Shown piece by piece: positions 40,577-50,396 of a stretch of DNA of 64,000 nt. Numbering within the stretch: the stretch's first letter is position 1; each line of letters opens with the position of its first letter. The position numbers and the translations under genes were made by a program. Origin of the DNA: DASVCS01 sp036381495 (lineage in GTDB: Bacteria; Gemmatimonadota; Gemmatimonadetes; Longimicrobiales; RSA9); contig DASVCS010000135.1 of NCBI GenBank assembly GCA_036381495.1, forward strand, positions 124,001 to 188,000, given 5' to 3'. The notes under the pieces were generated by a model. It made no database searches and had not been told where the DNA came from. It saw only the letters and a list, made by a program, of their open reading frames with translations.

Positions 40577-41851
40577 ATGGGCTACGATCGATGCGTCGCC
40601 GCGCGATGCGCCTGGGTGCTCGGCGCCATCGGCTGCGCCTGGCTCCTCGCCGCGTGCGGCGCGGGCGGCCCGGCGGGCCGTGGCGCCGACGTCGTCCGTA
40701 CGGACAGCGCCGGCATCCGGGTCATCGAGAACCGTGTGGATCCGGCGGCGCTGCCGGCGCTGGAGCTGCCCGCGGCGCCGATCGTGCGGATCGGGGTGGT
40801 CGAGGGTTCGTCCGCGCAGCAGTTGTTCCGGGTCACGAGCGCGGTGCGGCTGTCCGATGGCCGGATCGCGGTGGTCAACAGCGGAACCAACGAGCTGCGC
40901 TACTACGGGCCGGACGGCGTGCACCTTCGGAGCGTCGGCGGTGCGGGCTCCGGACCCGGCGAGTACCGCGGACTCCGCACGGCGTGGCGGCTGCCCGGCG
41001 ACTCCGTGCTGGTCAACGACTTCCTGGAGGACGTGCTGGCGGTCTACGCACCGGACGGAACCCTCGTCCGGAGCTGGCCCATCCAGCAGATCGCGCCGTT
41101 CGTGGCGCCGCCGCCGGTCGGTCGGCTCACGAACGGCGATTTCGTCGCCTTCACGCGTCTCGTCCGGAGCCGGTCGCCCGACTACGTCGGCCGCACCGAT
41201 TACAACGGATTCCTGATCCGGTACGGACCGGACGGCCAGCCCGGCGACACCCTGGCCGTGGACCCGGGCGGGTACGACTACTACGACCGCTGCACGCCGG
41301 GCGGGGGGGGCGGCGGTATCTGCCGGATCCCGATCCCCTTCTTCCCCGAGGCATACGCCGTCGCCGCGGGCGAGCGCATCTTTTACGGCAACAGCAAGCG
41401 CTTCGAAGTGCTCGTCCGTGACGAGACCGGCGCGCTGCGCCAGATCTGGCGCTGGACCACGGCGACGCGTCCCGTTACGCAGGCCGATGTCGACCGCGCG
41501 CTGGCCGCGGTAATCGCGCTGCGGCCGGATGACGCGAACCGGCGGCGCCAGCTCGAGCGGTGGTTCGCCGAGACGCCGATCCCCGAGACGATGCCCGCGT
41601 TCTCCGCTCTGCGGCTGGACGCCGCCGGCAATCTCTGGGTCGAGGAATTCCGGGCGTTCATGGAAACGCGCTCGACCTGGGCCGTGTTCGCGCCCGACGG
41701 CGTGCTGCTCGGCCGGGTCCGCATGCCGGACCGGTTCCGCGTGCTCGACATCGGCACCGACTACGTGCTCGGCGTGCGCACGGACGCGATGGATGTCGAG
41801 TTCGTCGAGCTCTACGCGCTGCCGGCGCTGCCGGTCGACGCTGCGGAGTAG
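40577..41851 (+). CDS. Six-bladed beta-propeller lipoprotein
   Basis: 424 residues. Lipobox LLAACG follows a hydrophobic core, so it is exported and lipidated. The mature part has repeated 'Y-x-P-D-G' turns (YYGPDGVHLRSVGG, VYAPDGTLVRSW, FAPDGVLLGRVRMP), the hallmark of NHL-type six-bladed propellers. Ligand or partner unknown; such proteins are numerous in Gemmatimonadota, which supports the taxonomic guess. ATG at 40577 is one of two close starts. Confidence 0.78.
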   Translation: MGYDRCVAARCAWVLGAIGCAWLLAACGAGGPAGRGADVVRTDSAGIRVIENRVDPAALPALELPAAPIVRIGVVEGSSAQQLFRVTSAVRLSDGRIAVVNSGTNELRYYGPDGVHLRSVGGAGSGPGEYRGLRTAWRLPGDSVLVNDFLEDVLAVYAPDGTLVRSWPIQQIAPFVAPPPVGRLTNGDFVAFTRLVRSRSPDYVGRTDYNGFLIRYGPDGQPGDTLAVDPGGYDYYDRCTPGGGGGGICRIPIPFFPEAYAVAAGERIFYGNSKRFEVLVRDETGALRQIWRWTTATRPVTQADVDRALAAVIALRPDDANRRRQLERWFAETPIPETMPAFSALRLDAAGNLWVEEFRAFMETRSTWAVFAPDGVLLGRVRMPDRFRVLDIGTDYVLGVRTDAMDVEFVELYALPALPVDAAE

Positions 41852-41944
41852 CGGCCGTCGGATCGCTCCGGAGTCGTGCACGCCGCGCCGCCGGGTGCCC
41901 CGCGTCGTATCATGCGGCTCCGACGGCGCGCACGCAGCGTACAC

Positions 41945-41984
41945 GGGCCACCCGCCGCATCGGTTCGGCCCCGGTGGGTGGCCC
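41945..41984 (+). terminator. Hairpin between convergent genes
   Basis: GGGCCACCC (41945-41953) and GGGTGGCCC (41976-41984) form a perfect 9-bp stem with a 22-nt loop between the propeller gene and the minus-strand hydrolase. No T-run. Confidence 0.4.
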
Positions 41985-42016
41985 CCGCGTTGCCGACCGT
42001 CGCGGTCGCCGCTGTG

Positions 42017-43921
42017 CTACTGCGCGTCGGCCGCCGGTGCGCCCAGCGCCCGGCGCAGCGCCGCCGCGCCCCCCACCACCGGCAGTTCGAGGGAAGTGCC
42101 GTCGAGGTCCACGGTCAACTCGGTCCCGGGTTGCGGCCAGAGCGTGAAGTCGCGGTCGCTCGAGAAGATCATGAGGCCGATGCGCTGGCCGGCCGGGATG
42201 ACCTGGTCATCCGGCTGGAGGTCGAAGCTCACGTCGTAGAAGCGGCCGGGCACGAGCGGCTCTCCGTGCCGGATCGAGTCGTGGTTCTGCGGGTCCGCCC
42301 AGCCGCGGGTGATCAGGTCGTCCGTGATGTTCCGGCTGTCGGTCCACGGCAGCGCGACGAGCCAGACGGACAGGTTCGCGGCGGGCTTGCTCGATGCGAG
42401 CCGGATCGTGATGCGCGGCATCCCCGAGATGTGTACCGATTCGGTGAGCACGGGCGTCGCGTAGAGCAGGCGGTGGTCCGTCCATTCGGCACGGGCAAGA
42501 GAGGCGCCGTCGAACGATACGTTGTCGACCAGTGTCTCCGTGCCCTGTCCGGCGTGCGCCGACAGTTCCAGGCCGCCCACGCCGTTCAGGCCGGCGGGCC
42601 CGACCTCGCTCGCGCCCAGGTGCAGCACCACGGGGGATGCGGCCGGATTGGGATAGTCCGGATACGGCGTAGGGTCCGTGCGTTCGTCGTCCTCGCGCAC
42701 GATCCAGGCGTGCGGCGCATCTTCGATGCCGTTCTCGACGCCGTACAGGTAGTGCGTGAACCAGCGGTTCATCATCTCGAAGGGCGGCGGTCCGCCGTGG
42801 CCGCCCTGGTGGAAGTAGGCCTCCGCCGGGATGCCCCGGGCCTTGAGCGCCAGGTAGGCGCGCACGCTGTGGTCGGGCTTGACGTTCCAGTCGTTGAACG
42901 CGTGCGACATGAGCGTGGCCGCCTCGATGCCGTCGAGCCGGTTCAGGAAGTCGCGCTCGGCCCAGAAGTCGTTGAAGTCGCCGCTGGCGCGGTCGCGGCC
43001 CGCGGCCATCTCGCCGTCGCGGATCGTCGCGTTGCAGTAGGCGCGCCGGTCCGGGTCGCCGCTGTTGATGAAGTCGTAGAGGAAGTCGATGTCCTCGCCC
43101 AGCCAGCCGCCGGGGTGCACGACCAGCCCGTTCTGGCGGTAGTAGCGGTAGTACGAGTTGTTCGGCGACACGGGGATGATCGCCTCGAGGCCATCCACGC
43201 CCGTCGTCGCCGCCGCAACGGCGAGCGTGCCGTTGTAGGAGGTGCCGGTCATCCCGACCTTGCCCGTGGACCAGTCCGCGACGACCTCGGCATCGCCGTC
43301 CGGCGTCGTGAAGCCGCGCGCCCTCCCGTTCAGCCAGTCAATGACGGCCTTCGGCGCCAGCGCCTCGACATCGCCGCCGACCGTCGGACAGCCCTGCGAG
43401 AGGCCGGTGCCGGGCGCCTCCGAGTGGACAACGGCGAAGCCGCGCGGCACCCAATCGTCGACGTGCGACCCCGAGATGTAGGGCCGGATCCGACGCCGGA
43501 CCGGCGGCTGGTGCGTCCGCGGCGGCGGCGGCGCGCCCACCTCCTGCCTCACGTCCCAGAGGTACCTGCGATTCCCGGACGTCCCGGCGTAGTACGGGCT
43601 GGACTCGTAGATGACCGGGACCTTCAGACCCTCGGTCTCCGTCTGCGCCGGCCGCACGACGGCGACGTGCACGCGGTCCGGACGACCGTCGCCGTCCGAG
43701 TCGAACTCCGTCTCGACCCAGAGTTCCTCGCGGATCCACGAGGAGGAATCCTGGAACGCCGGGACGACCTGCGCCTGACCGTCGCGAAAGATCGGCCCCG
43801 CCGGACCGGTTTGCTGCGCGCGTGCGGGCGCGGAGGCAGGCGGCGCCAGGGTGAGGGCAACGGCCGGCACCACCGCACTCCACGGGCGGAAGAGAAGCGT
43901 TCCGAATCGCATTCCGACCAT
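42017..43921 (-). CDS. CocE/NonD family hydrolase (S15-like)
   Basis: 634 residues with an N-terminal signal peptide ending near AQQ. The catalytic Ser lies in MTGTSYNGTLAVAA (nucleophile elbow GxSxxG), and the C-terminal lectin-like beta domain is present (about 430-630). Members cleave acyl esters or X-Pro dipeptides. Asp in DPTPYPD and a His near HGGHGGPP are possible further triad residues. ATG at 43921 or 43912 are both possible starts. Confidence 0.87.
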   Translation of the reverse strand: MVGMRFGTLLFRPWSAVVPAVALTLAPPASAPARAQQTGPAGPIFRDGQAQVVPAFQDSSSWIREELWVETEFDSDGDGRPDRVHVAVVRPAQTETEGLKVPVIYESSPYYAGTSGNRRYLWDVRQEVGAPPPPRTHQPPVRRRIRPYISGSHVDDWVPRGFAVVHSEAPGTGLSQGCPTVGGDVEALAPKAVIDWLNGRARGFTTPDGDAEVVADWSTGKVGMTGTSYNGTLAVAAATTGVDGLEAIIPVSPNNSYYRYYRQNGLVVHPGGWLGEDIDFLYDFINSGDPDRRAYCNATIRDGEMAAGRDRASGDFNDFWAERDFLNRLDGIEAATLMSHAFNDWNVKPDHSVRAYLALKARGIPAEAYFHQGGHGGPPPFEMMNRWFTHYLYGVENGIEDAPHAWIVREDDERTDPTPYPDYPNPAASPVVLHLGASEVGPAGLNGVGGLELSAHAGQGTETLVDNVSFDGASLARAEWTDHRLLYATPVLTESVHISGMPRITIRLASSKPAANLSVWLVALPWTDSRNITDDLITRGWADPQNHDSIRHGEPLVPGRFYDVSFDLQPDDQVIPAGQRIGLMIFSSDRDFTLWPQPGTELTVDLDGTSLELPVVGGAAALRRALGAPAADAQ

Positions 43922-44002
43922 CCGGAGAAGGAACAGGAAATCGAAGCTTGCTCAGGGTTCGCCCGAAAGGTAGAGGGTAACGGGCGGGCGGGTCAAGGAA
44001 CG

Positions 44003-44176
44003 CTGGGCCGAAGCTTCGGGGTGGCGTACGAACTGCGCACCACGGCGGGTGCGGCGCATGCGGGCCGCCGGACGGTACAGGTCATGTACGAATACGTCGC
44101 GGGCGCCTCGAACGCGATGCCGCCCGCGACCCGGCAGTGGACCGACGCGTTCGAGCGCGCGGTGCCGGCGGGCGGA
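44003..44176 (+). pseudogene. Decayed 3'-end copy of the thioesterase gene
   Basis: Reading from 44003, the frame encodes LGRSFGVAYELR and, further on, RRTVQVMYEYVAGAS and FERAVPAGG. This matches about half the residues of the last 57 codons of the thioesterase at 40054-40491, in the same order and without gaps apart from one. The frame has no start, lacks the catalytic Asp motif and reads past the position of the original stop. It lies 82 bp upstream of the CocE-like gene start. Confidence 0.8.
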
Positions 44177-44243
44177 AGCGCCTTCACGGCGCTGGTGGGC
44201 CGGTGCCCGGGCGTCGAGGTCGTGTCGCGACGTCCGTTGCCCT

Positions 44244-44699
44244 CTACGGGACGGGCCGCATGTTTGCCTCGATGTGTACGGTCACCGTGTCCACGTGCGC
44301 CGCATCCCTGAACCAGACATGCGGGACCTCGTCCAGGCTCCACCCGACCGCACCGGCCGGGCGCACGCTCACGAGCAGGCACGCCTCGACTTCCTCCAGG
44401 GCCATCACTTCTTCATTGGGCGTATCCACCTGGAGCTCGGCCTCGAATCTCCCCTCTCGTTCCGTGAGCACGGTCTCGTGATCGATGTTCAGCCCGGTGC
44501 AGCGGTCACCGGGGGTTGCGAGGGCGTGGATGTTCACGACGGCGTCGAGTTGCGGAGTGCCATCGATCTCGACCGTGCCCACCAGCACGAGGACCGGCGG
44601 TGGGGCTGGCAGCTCGGGAGCGGAAGGGGCGGCGTCACTGCATGAGAGCATAACGGGCAGCAGCACCGCGGCCGCGCAAAGTAGCAGGCTACGTGGCAT
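44244..44699 (-). CDS. Small lipoprotein of unknown function
   Basis: 151 residues. Signal with lipobox VMLSCSD. The mature part is beta-rich: VLVLVGTVEIDGTPQLDAVVNIHA and GRFEAELQVDTPNEEV, resembling a carboxypeptidase-regulatory-like (Ig-like) domain. ATG at 44699 has GGAGGCG ahead. No neighbour gives a role. Confidence 0.62.
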   Translation of the reverse strand: MPRSLLLCAAAVLLPVMLSCSDAAPSAPELPAPPPVLVLVGTVEIDGTPQLDAVVNIHALATPGDRCTGLNIDHETVLTEREGRFEAELQVDTPNEEVMALEEVEACLLVSVRPAGAVGWSLDEVPHVWFRDAAHVDTVTVHIEANMRPVP

Positions 44700-45019
44700 G
44701 ATTCGCCTCCTCCGTTGGTGTTTTCTCCAGCCGACGGGGAAACCGGTCACGCGGTACACCCGCGGCGGTGGGCGGCGGACGCGTGCGCGTCCTCGACGGC
44801 ACCGCTCCGGTTCGTGCGGTGCCACAAACGTGACCGCACGGACCGGATGCGCGCCGGCGGACCGTTGTCGATCGGCCCGGTCCGCTGGTCCGTCTGGAGC
44901 GGTTCACCCGCGGGTTGGGAGCGCCGCGGCCGCTCGCCGTGCCGGGTCCATCGGCGCGTACGACTCCGAAGCGACGCGACAACCATTCTAATGTCCCCGG
45001 ACCGCATCCGGTTCCCTTC
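44700..45019 (-). other. 320-bp intergenic region
   Basis: No convincing coding frame. It holds a short palindrome at 44777-44792 and a 7-bp hairpin (GGCACCG at 44798, CGGTGCC at 44817). It separates the PLP-decarboxylase operon from the lipoprotein gene on the same strand, so a promoter for the latter is expected, but none is clear. Confidence 0.5.
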
Positions 45020-46441
45020 TCACGCCACCCCCACTTCCCGCACCCCCGCGATCATCGCGTCCAGATGCCGCGCCTCCGTCCGCGGATTGATCAGCGTCAC
45101 GCGCAGCACGCGCCGGCCGTCGAGCGTGGTCGCGGCGATCCACCCGCGGCCCTCGGCGATGTAGCGCGCCCGCACGCGGTCCTGGAGCGCATCGAGCTCG
45201 CTTTCCGGGACGCCGGCCGGCCGATACCGGAAGCAGACGATGTTCGATTCGGGCGCGTGCAGCGCTTCGAAGTCCGGCGCCGTCTCGAGCCGTTCGTGGA
45301 GCGCGCGCGCCAGGTCGACCGTGTGTTCGAGGAGTGCGGCCAGTGCATCGGTCCCGTAGTACTCGAGCGCGATCCAGAGCCGGAGCGCGTCGGCGCGGCG
45401 CGAACACTGGAGCGTCCACGCGCCGGGGTCGACGGGCGCGTCCGCGTCCTCCTGGCCGTGGAAGAGGTAAGGCGCGTCCTGCTGGAAGGCGCGCTGGAGG
45501 GTCCGGCGGTCGCGGACGAGGACGACGGCGCTGGACAGCGGCTGGAACATCATCTTGTGCGGGTCCCAGGCCAGCGAGTCCGCGCGCTCGACCCCGCGCA
45601 TGCGGTGGCGTTCGCGGGTGGAGATCAGTGCGGAAGCGCCGTGCGCGCCGTCGACGTGCAGCCAGACGCCGTGTGTCTGGCAGATGTCGGCGAGGGCGGG
45701 GAGGTCGTCGTAGGCGCCGGTCGGCGTCGAGCCAGCCGTCGCGGCGACGGCGAGGACCGGACGGCCCTCGGCGGCGAGCGCGTCGAGCGCCTCGGCCACG
45801 GCGCGCGGATCGGTGGCGCCGGCGGGGGTGGTCGGGACGGCGACGACGGCATCGGCGCCGAGCCCGAGGATCCCGGCCGCGCGGGCGATGCTGTAGTGCG
45901 CCTGCTGACCGGTCAGGAGCGCGAGTCCGGGCGGGTTGCCGCGCCGCCAGGCGTCGGGGAACCGCGTGGCGCGCGCGGCCAGCAGCGCGGTCAGGTTGCC
46001 GGCGCTGCCGCCGGACACGAAGGAGCCGCCGGCCCCGGCGCCGAAGCCGGCGAGGTCCGCGAACCAGTCGATCAACCGTGCCTCGAGCAGGGTCCCCGCC
46101 GGCGACATGTCCCAGACCGCCTGCGACTGGTTGAGCATGGAGACGAGTGCATCGGCGAGCGCGGCGACGGGGAGTGGCGGACAGACCTGGTGCCCCATGT
46201 ACATGGGGTGAGCGTGGCGCATGCTCTCGCGGGCGATGTCGGCTCGGACGCGGGCGAGCACGGCGTCGAGCGGCCGGCCGGCGGCGGGCGGTGCGGCGGC
46301 GAAGGCGGCCGCTAGCTCGGCCGGTCGGCGGAGCGTCGTGACCGGCCCGTCGAAGGGGCCTTCGAGGTGATGGACCGCTTCCTCGACGAGGGCGTAGCCC
46401 GCGGCGCGGATGGCGTCGAAGTCGTCGTAATGGGCGTTCAT
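45020..46441 (-). CDS. Pyridoxal-dependent (group II) decarboxylase
   Basis: 473 residues. The PLP-binding lysine lies in WDPHKMMFQPL, with the VDGAHGASA segment before it. The N-terminal HPMYMGHQVCPP and the VSGGSAGNLTALL stretch match the group II decarboxylase family, which acts on aromatic amino acids, glutamate or related substrates. The substrate cannot be told. It overlaps the DUF445 gene by 4 bp (ATGA), so the two are coupled. The TTG/GTG-rich start context is usual here. Confidence 0.88.
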   Translation of the reverse strand: MNAHYDDFDAIRAAGYALVEEAVHHLEGPFDGPVTTLRRPAELAAAFAAAPPAAGRPLDAVLARVRADIARESMRHAHPMYMGHQVCPPLPVAALADALVSMLNQSQAVWDMSPAGTLLEARLIDWFADLAGFGAGAGGSFVSGGSAGNLTALLAARATRFPDAWRRGNPPGLALLTGQQAHYSIARAAGILGLGADAVVAVPTTPAGATDPRAVAEALDALAAEGRPVLAVAATAGSTPTGAYDDLPALADICQTHGVWLHVDGAHGASALISTRERHRMRGVERADSLAWDPHKMMFQPLSSAVVLVRDRRTLQRAFQQDAPYLFHGQEDADAPVDPGAWTLQCSRRADALRLWIALEYYGTDALAALLEHTVDLARALHERLETAPDFEALHAPESNIVCFRYRPAGVPESELDALQDRVRARYIAEGRGWIAATTLDGRRVLRVTLINPRTEARHLDAMIAGVREVGVA

Positions 46442-48006
46442 CGGAGCAGGAGGTTGAGCGCGGCCGAGACGAAGCCGATGATGCCGCCGAGGAGGTACCC
46501 GAGTCGGACGATGACGCGGAGTTCGCGTTCGGTGACGCTCCGGATCAATTCTTCGACGCGCGGCATGGGGAATTCGAGGACCTTGCGTTCGATCAGACCG
46601 GCGACATCGATGCGGCGGGCGATGTCGGGGGCCTGCTCCTGGATCCAGTTCCAGAGCGGATCGGCGATGGCGTGTTCGATGCGCGCGGCGGCATCGGCGG
46701 GGACGAGGTCGGCGAGGCGGCCGATGGGGCGTTCGAGGAGGCTGGCGATGATGCGTTCCGCCGCCTCGCGGTAGAGCGCGCGAGCGCGTTCGCCGCGAGC
46801 CGCGGCGATGGCGAGCTCGGTGAGGCGGTCGGGCGGGAGATGCTTGAAGAGGTCGCCCCAGGTCCGTTGCTCGGCGGCGTGGAGCATGGTTTCGAGCTTT
46901 TCGAGGAGGAACGCGCGAGTTCGGGGATCGCGCGCGAGCGCGACGGTCCACCCGGCGATGGTGGCCTCGGCCTGCCGGACGCTGGGGTCGCCGGGGCGGC
47001 CGAGCACGGAGCCGACCGGGCGGCGCAGGAAGTCGACGATGGCGTCGTTGACCTTGCGGGCCATGGCGTCGCGCACGGCGGGGTCGCGCAGGATCTCGGC
47101 GAGCCGCATCGCGCCTTCGGCCTCCACGGCGTCGAGCACCTTGTCGATGGTCTCGGGCGTGATCAGGAGCGAGGCGACGACGCGCTGGTGGAACTTGAGG
47201 TCGCGCAGGAGCCGATCGAGCGCGTCGCGCAGGACGGTCTCGACGCGGGCGCGTGCGGCGGGGTCTTCGAGCAGGCCGCCGAGGCGTTCGAGCGCGAGCG
47301 GGAGGTATCCGGCGATGGCGCGTTCGAGGGCGCCGACGAGGCCGATGGGCAGGACGTCCTGGAGCGTGCGTCCGGGTGCGAGCAGCCGTTCGGCGGCGTG
47401 TTCGAGCGACTCCGTCACGACGCGGTCGAAGCCGGATCCGCCGACGGCGTCGGCGAGCCAGCGTTCGGCGGCGGCGGTCAGGGCGCGCTCGCGTTCTTCG
47501 GTGAGGATGTTGCCCAGCGGCTGCGCCGCGAATTCCTCGGCGAGCGAGGCGGCCCATTGCCGCGCGACGGCGCGGAACTCTTCGCTCGCGAGGTACGCGT
47601 CGAGGCGGTCGATCAGGCGTGTGGCGGCCTCTTCGAGGAGCGCGCGCGCCTCGGCGGCAAGCGGCGCGGGGAGCGTTTCCGTCAGCGGCCCGCGTGGTCG
47701 TTCCAGAGCATCGCGAATGAACGCGGAGAGGCGTTCGTCGAAGGCGGCGCGGAAGGCCGGCGCGGCGGCCGCGCGGGTGAGGTCCTCGGCGGTGAGGAGT
47801 CGCGTCCCGACGGCGCGGCCGATGGCGGCGGAGAGCCGCGCCTTGTTCTGCGGGATCGCGCCCTGGAGCGTGCGCCAGCGGCGACCGAAGATGCGCGGCG
47901 GCTCGTAGGGGTGAAAGAGCATCCAGATGGCGACCGCGTTGGTCACACCGCCGGCAATGGCCCCGAACAGCACGGTCAGGGCCGCCTGTGCTCCTGCCGA
48001 GATCAA
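46438..48006 (-). CDS. DUF445 family membrane protein
   Basis: 522 residues. A hydrophobic N-terminus with GAIAGGVTNAVAIWMLFHP and the FGRRWRTLQGAIPQNKARLSAAIG segment identify DUF445. A very long helical region follows, and one C-terminal helix (YLLGGIIGFVSAALNLLLR). The start is TTG at 48006, which overlaps the stop of the upstream lipoprotein gene (TTGA). Function unknown. It forms an operon of three genes with the lipoprotein and the decarboxylase. Confidence 0.85.
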   Translation of the reverse strand: MISAGAQAALTVLFGAIAGGVTNAVAIWMLFHPYEPPRIFGRRWRTLQGAIPQNKARLSAAIGRAVGTRLLTAEDLTRAAAAPAFRAAFDERLSAFIRDALERPRGPLTETLPAPLAAEARALLEEAATRLIDRLDAYLASEEFRAVARQWAASLAEEFAAQPLGNILTEERERALTAAAERWLADAVGGSGFDRVVTESLEHAAERLLAPGRTLQDVLPIGLVGALERAIAGYLPLALERLGGLLEDPAARARVETVLRDALDRLLRDLKFHQRVVASLLITPETIDKVLDAVEAEGAMRLAEILRDPAVRDAMARKVNDAIVDFLRRPVGSVLGRPGDPSVRQAEATIAGWTVALARDPRTRAFLLEKLETMLHAAEQRTWGDLFKHLPPDRLTELAIAAARGERARALYREAAERIIASLLERPIGRLADLVPADAAARIEHAIADPLWNWIQEQAPDIARRIDVAGLIERKVLEFPMPRVEELIRSVTERELRVIVRLGYLLGGIIGFVSAALNLLLR

Positions 48007-48896
48007 CGCGTTCCGCGCCGGACGACGCCGATGACGTCGTGTCGTTCGCCGCGGAGCTCGACCCATCCGGTGACGACGTGGATCCGGACCGCGGCGGAAT
48101 CTTGCGGTGCCGTCGGCTCCGGGGCGAGCACGAGTTCGCGCCCGAGCGTGTGGAACATGCCGCTGAGCGAACGCCCTGGTTCGGTGAGGCGCCAGGCGGC
48201 GCGTGCGGAGTCGCGGGCGAGCGAGACGGCGTCCCACGTCTCCTCGCCGCCGCGGAGGCGCAGCCATGCCCGCACGGCCGGCGACGACTCCGCCGATGCC
48301 TCGGGGGTCGCGATCACGAGGTGCAACTCGTTGCCATCCGTGAGGAAGGCCTCGTTCAGCGCGCCGCTGTCCGGCTCGACGGTGAGGGTCTGGATGTCGA
48401 GCAGCATCCCCGCAAATCGGTCGCCCGGGAGGAGGAACTCCGCCTCACGGAGCCGGAACCGGGCGGTCGCCGTGGGGCTCCAGTCCGCGATGATCGGGGA
48501 TGGTCGCAGCCGGAACCCATCCGGCGCGCGGTAGACGAGTGCTTCGAGCTCGTCGCCATCGCCGACGACCAGGCGGAGCGAGCCGTGCGGGACCAGTCGC
48601 CACGGTTCCCGCATGGGCGCGCCGGTCCACGTCATGCCGAGGACCGGAGTCCACGCGCTGTCGCGTTCGAGCCAGGCGCGGGCCGTGCGCGGCACGGAGT
48701 CCGCGCCACCCGCCGCGGTGAAGTGGAAGACCGCGGCGACGGGCGGGCGCGCCGAATCCGAGACGAACACGAGTTGGCGGTCGTACGAGGTCGCCGGGCG
48801 GTCCGCTTCGGATCCGTTCGCGGTGGCGCGCGGATCCGAGGCGCGACCGCAGGCCGCCAGGCAACCGAACACGAGTAGGAGGCTGGTGTATCGCAT
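48003..48896 (-). CDS. Lipoprotein of unknown function
   Basis: 297 residues. Lipobox CLAACG after a hydrophobic core. The mature part is beta-rich (VFVSDSARPPVAAVFHFTA, ELHLVIATPEAS, RELVLAPEP). ATG at 48896 is chosen because it begins the signal. Its stop overlaps the TTG of the DUF445 gene (TTGA), placing it first in the three-gene minus-strand unit. It diverges from the symporter gene. Confidence 0.7.
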   Translation of the reverse strand: MRYTSLLLVFGCLAACGRASDPRATANGSEADRPATSYDRQLVFVSDSARPPVAAVFHFTAAGGADSVPRTARAWLERDSAWTPVLGMTWTGAPMREPWRLVPHGSLRLVVGDGDELEALVYRAPDGFRLRPSPIIADWSPTATARFRLREAEFLLPGDRFAGMLLDIQTLTVEPDSGALNEAFLTDGNELHLVIATPEASAESSPAVRAWLRLRGGEETWDAVSLARDSARAAWRLTEPGRSLSGMFHTLGRELVLAPEPTAPQDSAAVRIHVVTGWVELRGERHDVIGVVRRGTR

Positions 48897-49046
48897 TCCC
48901 GAAAGATAGCGCGAAAGGGGTCCGGAATCGAGGGGCCGGCGGTCGCCCGGCCGGAAGACCACGTTTCGGTTGCGCCGCTGGATACAACGGCGTAACTTCG
49001 CGGTCCCGCACGAGCCGGTAGCATCACGACGCCTGGTGGAATAGGA

Positions 49047-50396
49047 ATGCAACTCTACACGAAGATTCTCATCGGCCTGATCCTCGGCGTGCTGTTCGGT
49101 CTGCTCGCCAACGTCCTCGGCCTGGAATGGCTCCAGGCCGTGCTGGTCGGGCTCGAGCCCATCGGGACCGCGTTCATCCGGCTGATCACAATGATCGTGG
49201 TCCCGCTCGTCGTGGCGAGTTTGCTGCTGGGAACCGCCTCACTGGGCGACATCCGCAAGCTCGGGCGGATCGGCGGCAAGACCGTCGTCTTCTACCTGGG
49301 GACGACCGCGTTTGCCGTCGTGCTCGGGTTGGTGCTGTCGAACGTGATCGAGCCGGGCTCGAGGATCGATCCCGCCACGCGCGACCGGCTCGCCCAGGCG
49401 TTCGCGGGCGAGGCCGCGGGGAAACTGGCGCTGGCCGCGGAGAAGCCGGGCATCGTGCAGGTGCTGCTGGACATGATCCCGACGAATCCGTTCGGCGCCG
49501 CCGCCGACGCCCAGCTCCTCCCGCTCATCGTGTTCACCATCCTGTTCGGCGCGGCGGTGGGCCTGGTGCAGGAGGAGAAGCGCCGCGCGGTCCTCACCTT
49601 CTTCGAGGGGGTGAACGACGCCGTGATGGTGCTCATCGACTGGGTGATGAAGCTCGCGCCGTACGCGGTCTTCGCGCTGATCTCCGCGGTGGTGGCGCGC
49701 TTCGGCCTCGACCTGCTGCGGTCGCTGCTCATCTACGCGGTCACCGTGGTCATCGGCTTGGCGCTGCACATGTTCGGGGTCTACAGCTCCCTCGTCCGCA
49801 TCGCCGCGCGGCTGAGCCCCATCGAGTTCTTCCGCCGGATCGCGCATGTCCCGCTGGTCGCGTTCTCGACATCGAGCTCGAACGCCACGCTGCCGGTGAC
49901 CATGGAAACGGCGGAGGAGAAGCTCGGGATCTCGAAGGAGGTCTCGTCCTTCGTGCTGCCGCTGGGCGCCACCGTGAACATGGATGGCACCGCGCTCTAC
50001 CAAGCGGTGGCCGTGATGTTCATCGCCCAGATCTACGGGATCCCCATGGGCGTGGGCCAACAGCTCACGATCGTGCTGACCGCCACGCTGGCGAGCATCG
50101 GCACGGCGGGCGTGCCGAGCGCGGGGATCATCACGCTGATCCTGGTGCTGCAATCGGTCGGGCTCGGCGCACAGGCGGCGACCGGGATCGCGCTGATCCT
50201 CGGCGTGGACCGGATCCTGGACATGATGCGCACGGCAGTGAACGTGACGGGGGATCTGACCACGGCTGCGTTCGTCGCGCGGACGGAAGGAGAGACGCTG
50301 TGTCCCCCGATCCCGGTCCCCGCCGCGGCGGGCGCCGCCGGCGCCGCCGGCCCGGCCGAACCGGCGCCCGAGGAGAAGGCGCCCGTCGGCGCGTGA
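49047..50396 (+). CDS. Dicarboxylate/amino acid:cation symporter (DAACS family)
   Basis: 449 residues, eight hydrophobic helices plus two re-entrant loops. The family motif SSSNATLPVTME and the NMDGTALYQAV segment (hairpin loop 2 and TM7) are complete. Transports glutamate, aspartate or C4-dicarboxylates with Na+ or H+. The C-terminal tail is Ala/Pro-rich (about 30 residues). ATG at 49047 follows AATAGGA. Two forms of substrate remain possible. Confidence 0.92.
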   Translation: MQLYTKILIGLILGVLFGLLANVLGLEWLQAVLVGLEPIGTAFIRLITMIVVPLVVASLLLGTASLGDIRKLGRIGGKTVVFYLGTTAFAVVLGLVLSNVIEPGSRIDPATRDRLAQAFAGEAAGKLALAAEKPGIVQVLLDMIPTNPFGAAADAQLLPLIVFTILFGAAVGLVQEEKRRAVLTFFEGVNDAVMVLIDWVMKLAPYAVFALISAVVARFGLDLLRSLLIYAVTVVIGLALHMFGVYSSLVRIAARLSPIEFFRRIAHVPLVAFSTSSSNATLPVTMETAEEKLGISKEVSSFVLPLGATVNMDGTALYQAVAVMFIAQIYGIPMGVGQQLTIVLTATLASIGTAGVPSAGIITLILVLQSVGLGAQAATGIALILGVDRILDMMRTAVNVTGDLTTAAFVARTEGETLCPPIPVPAAAGAAGAAGPAEPAPEEKAPVGA

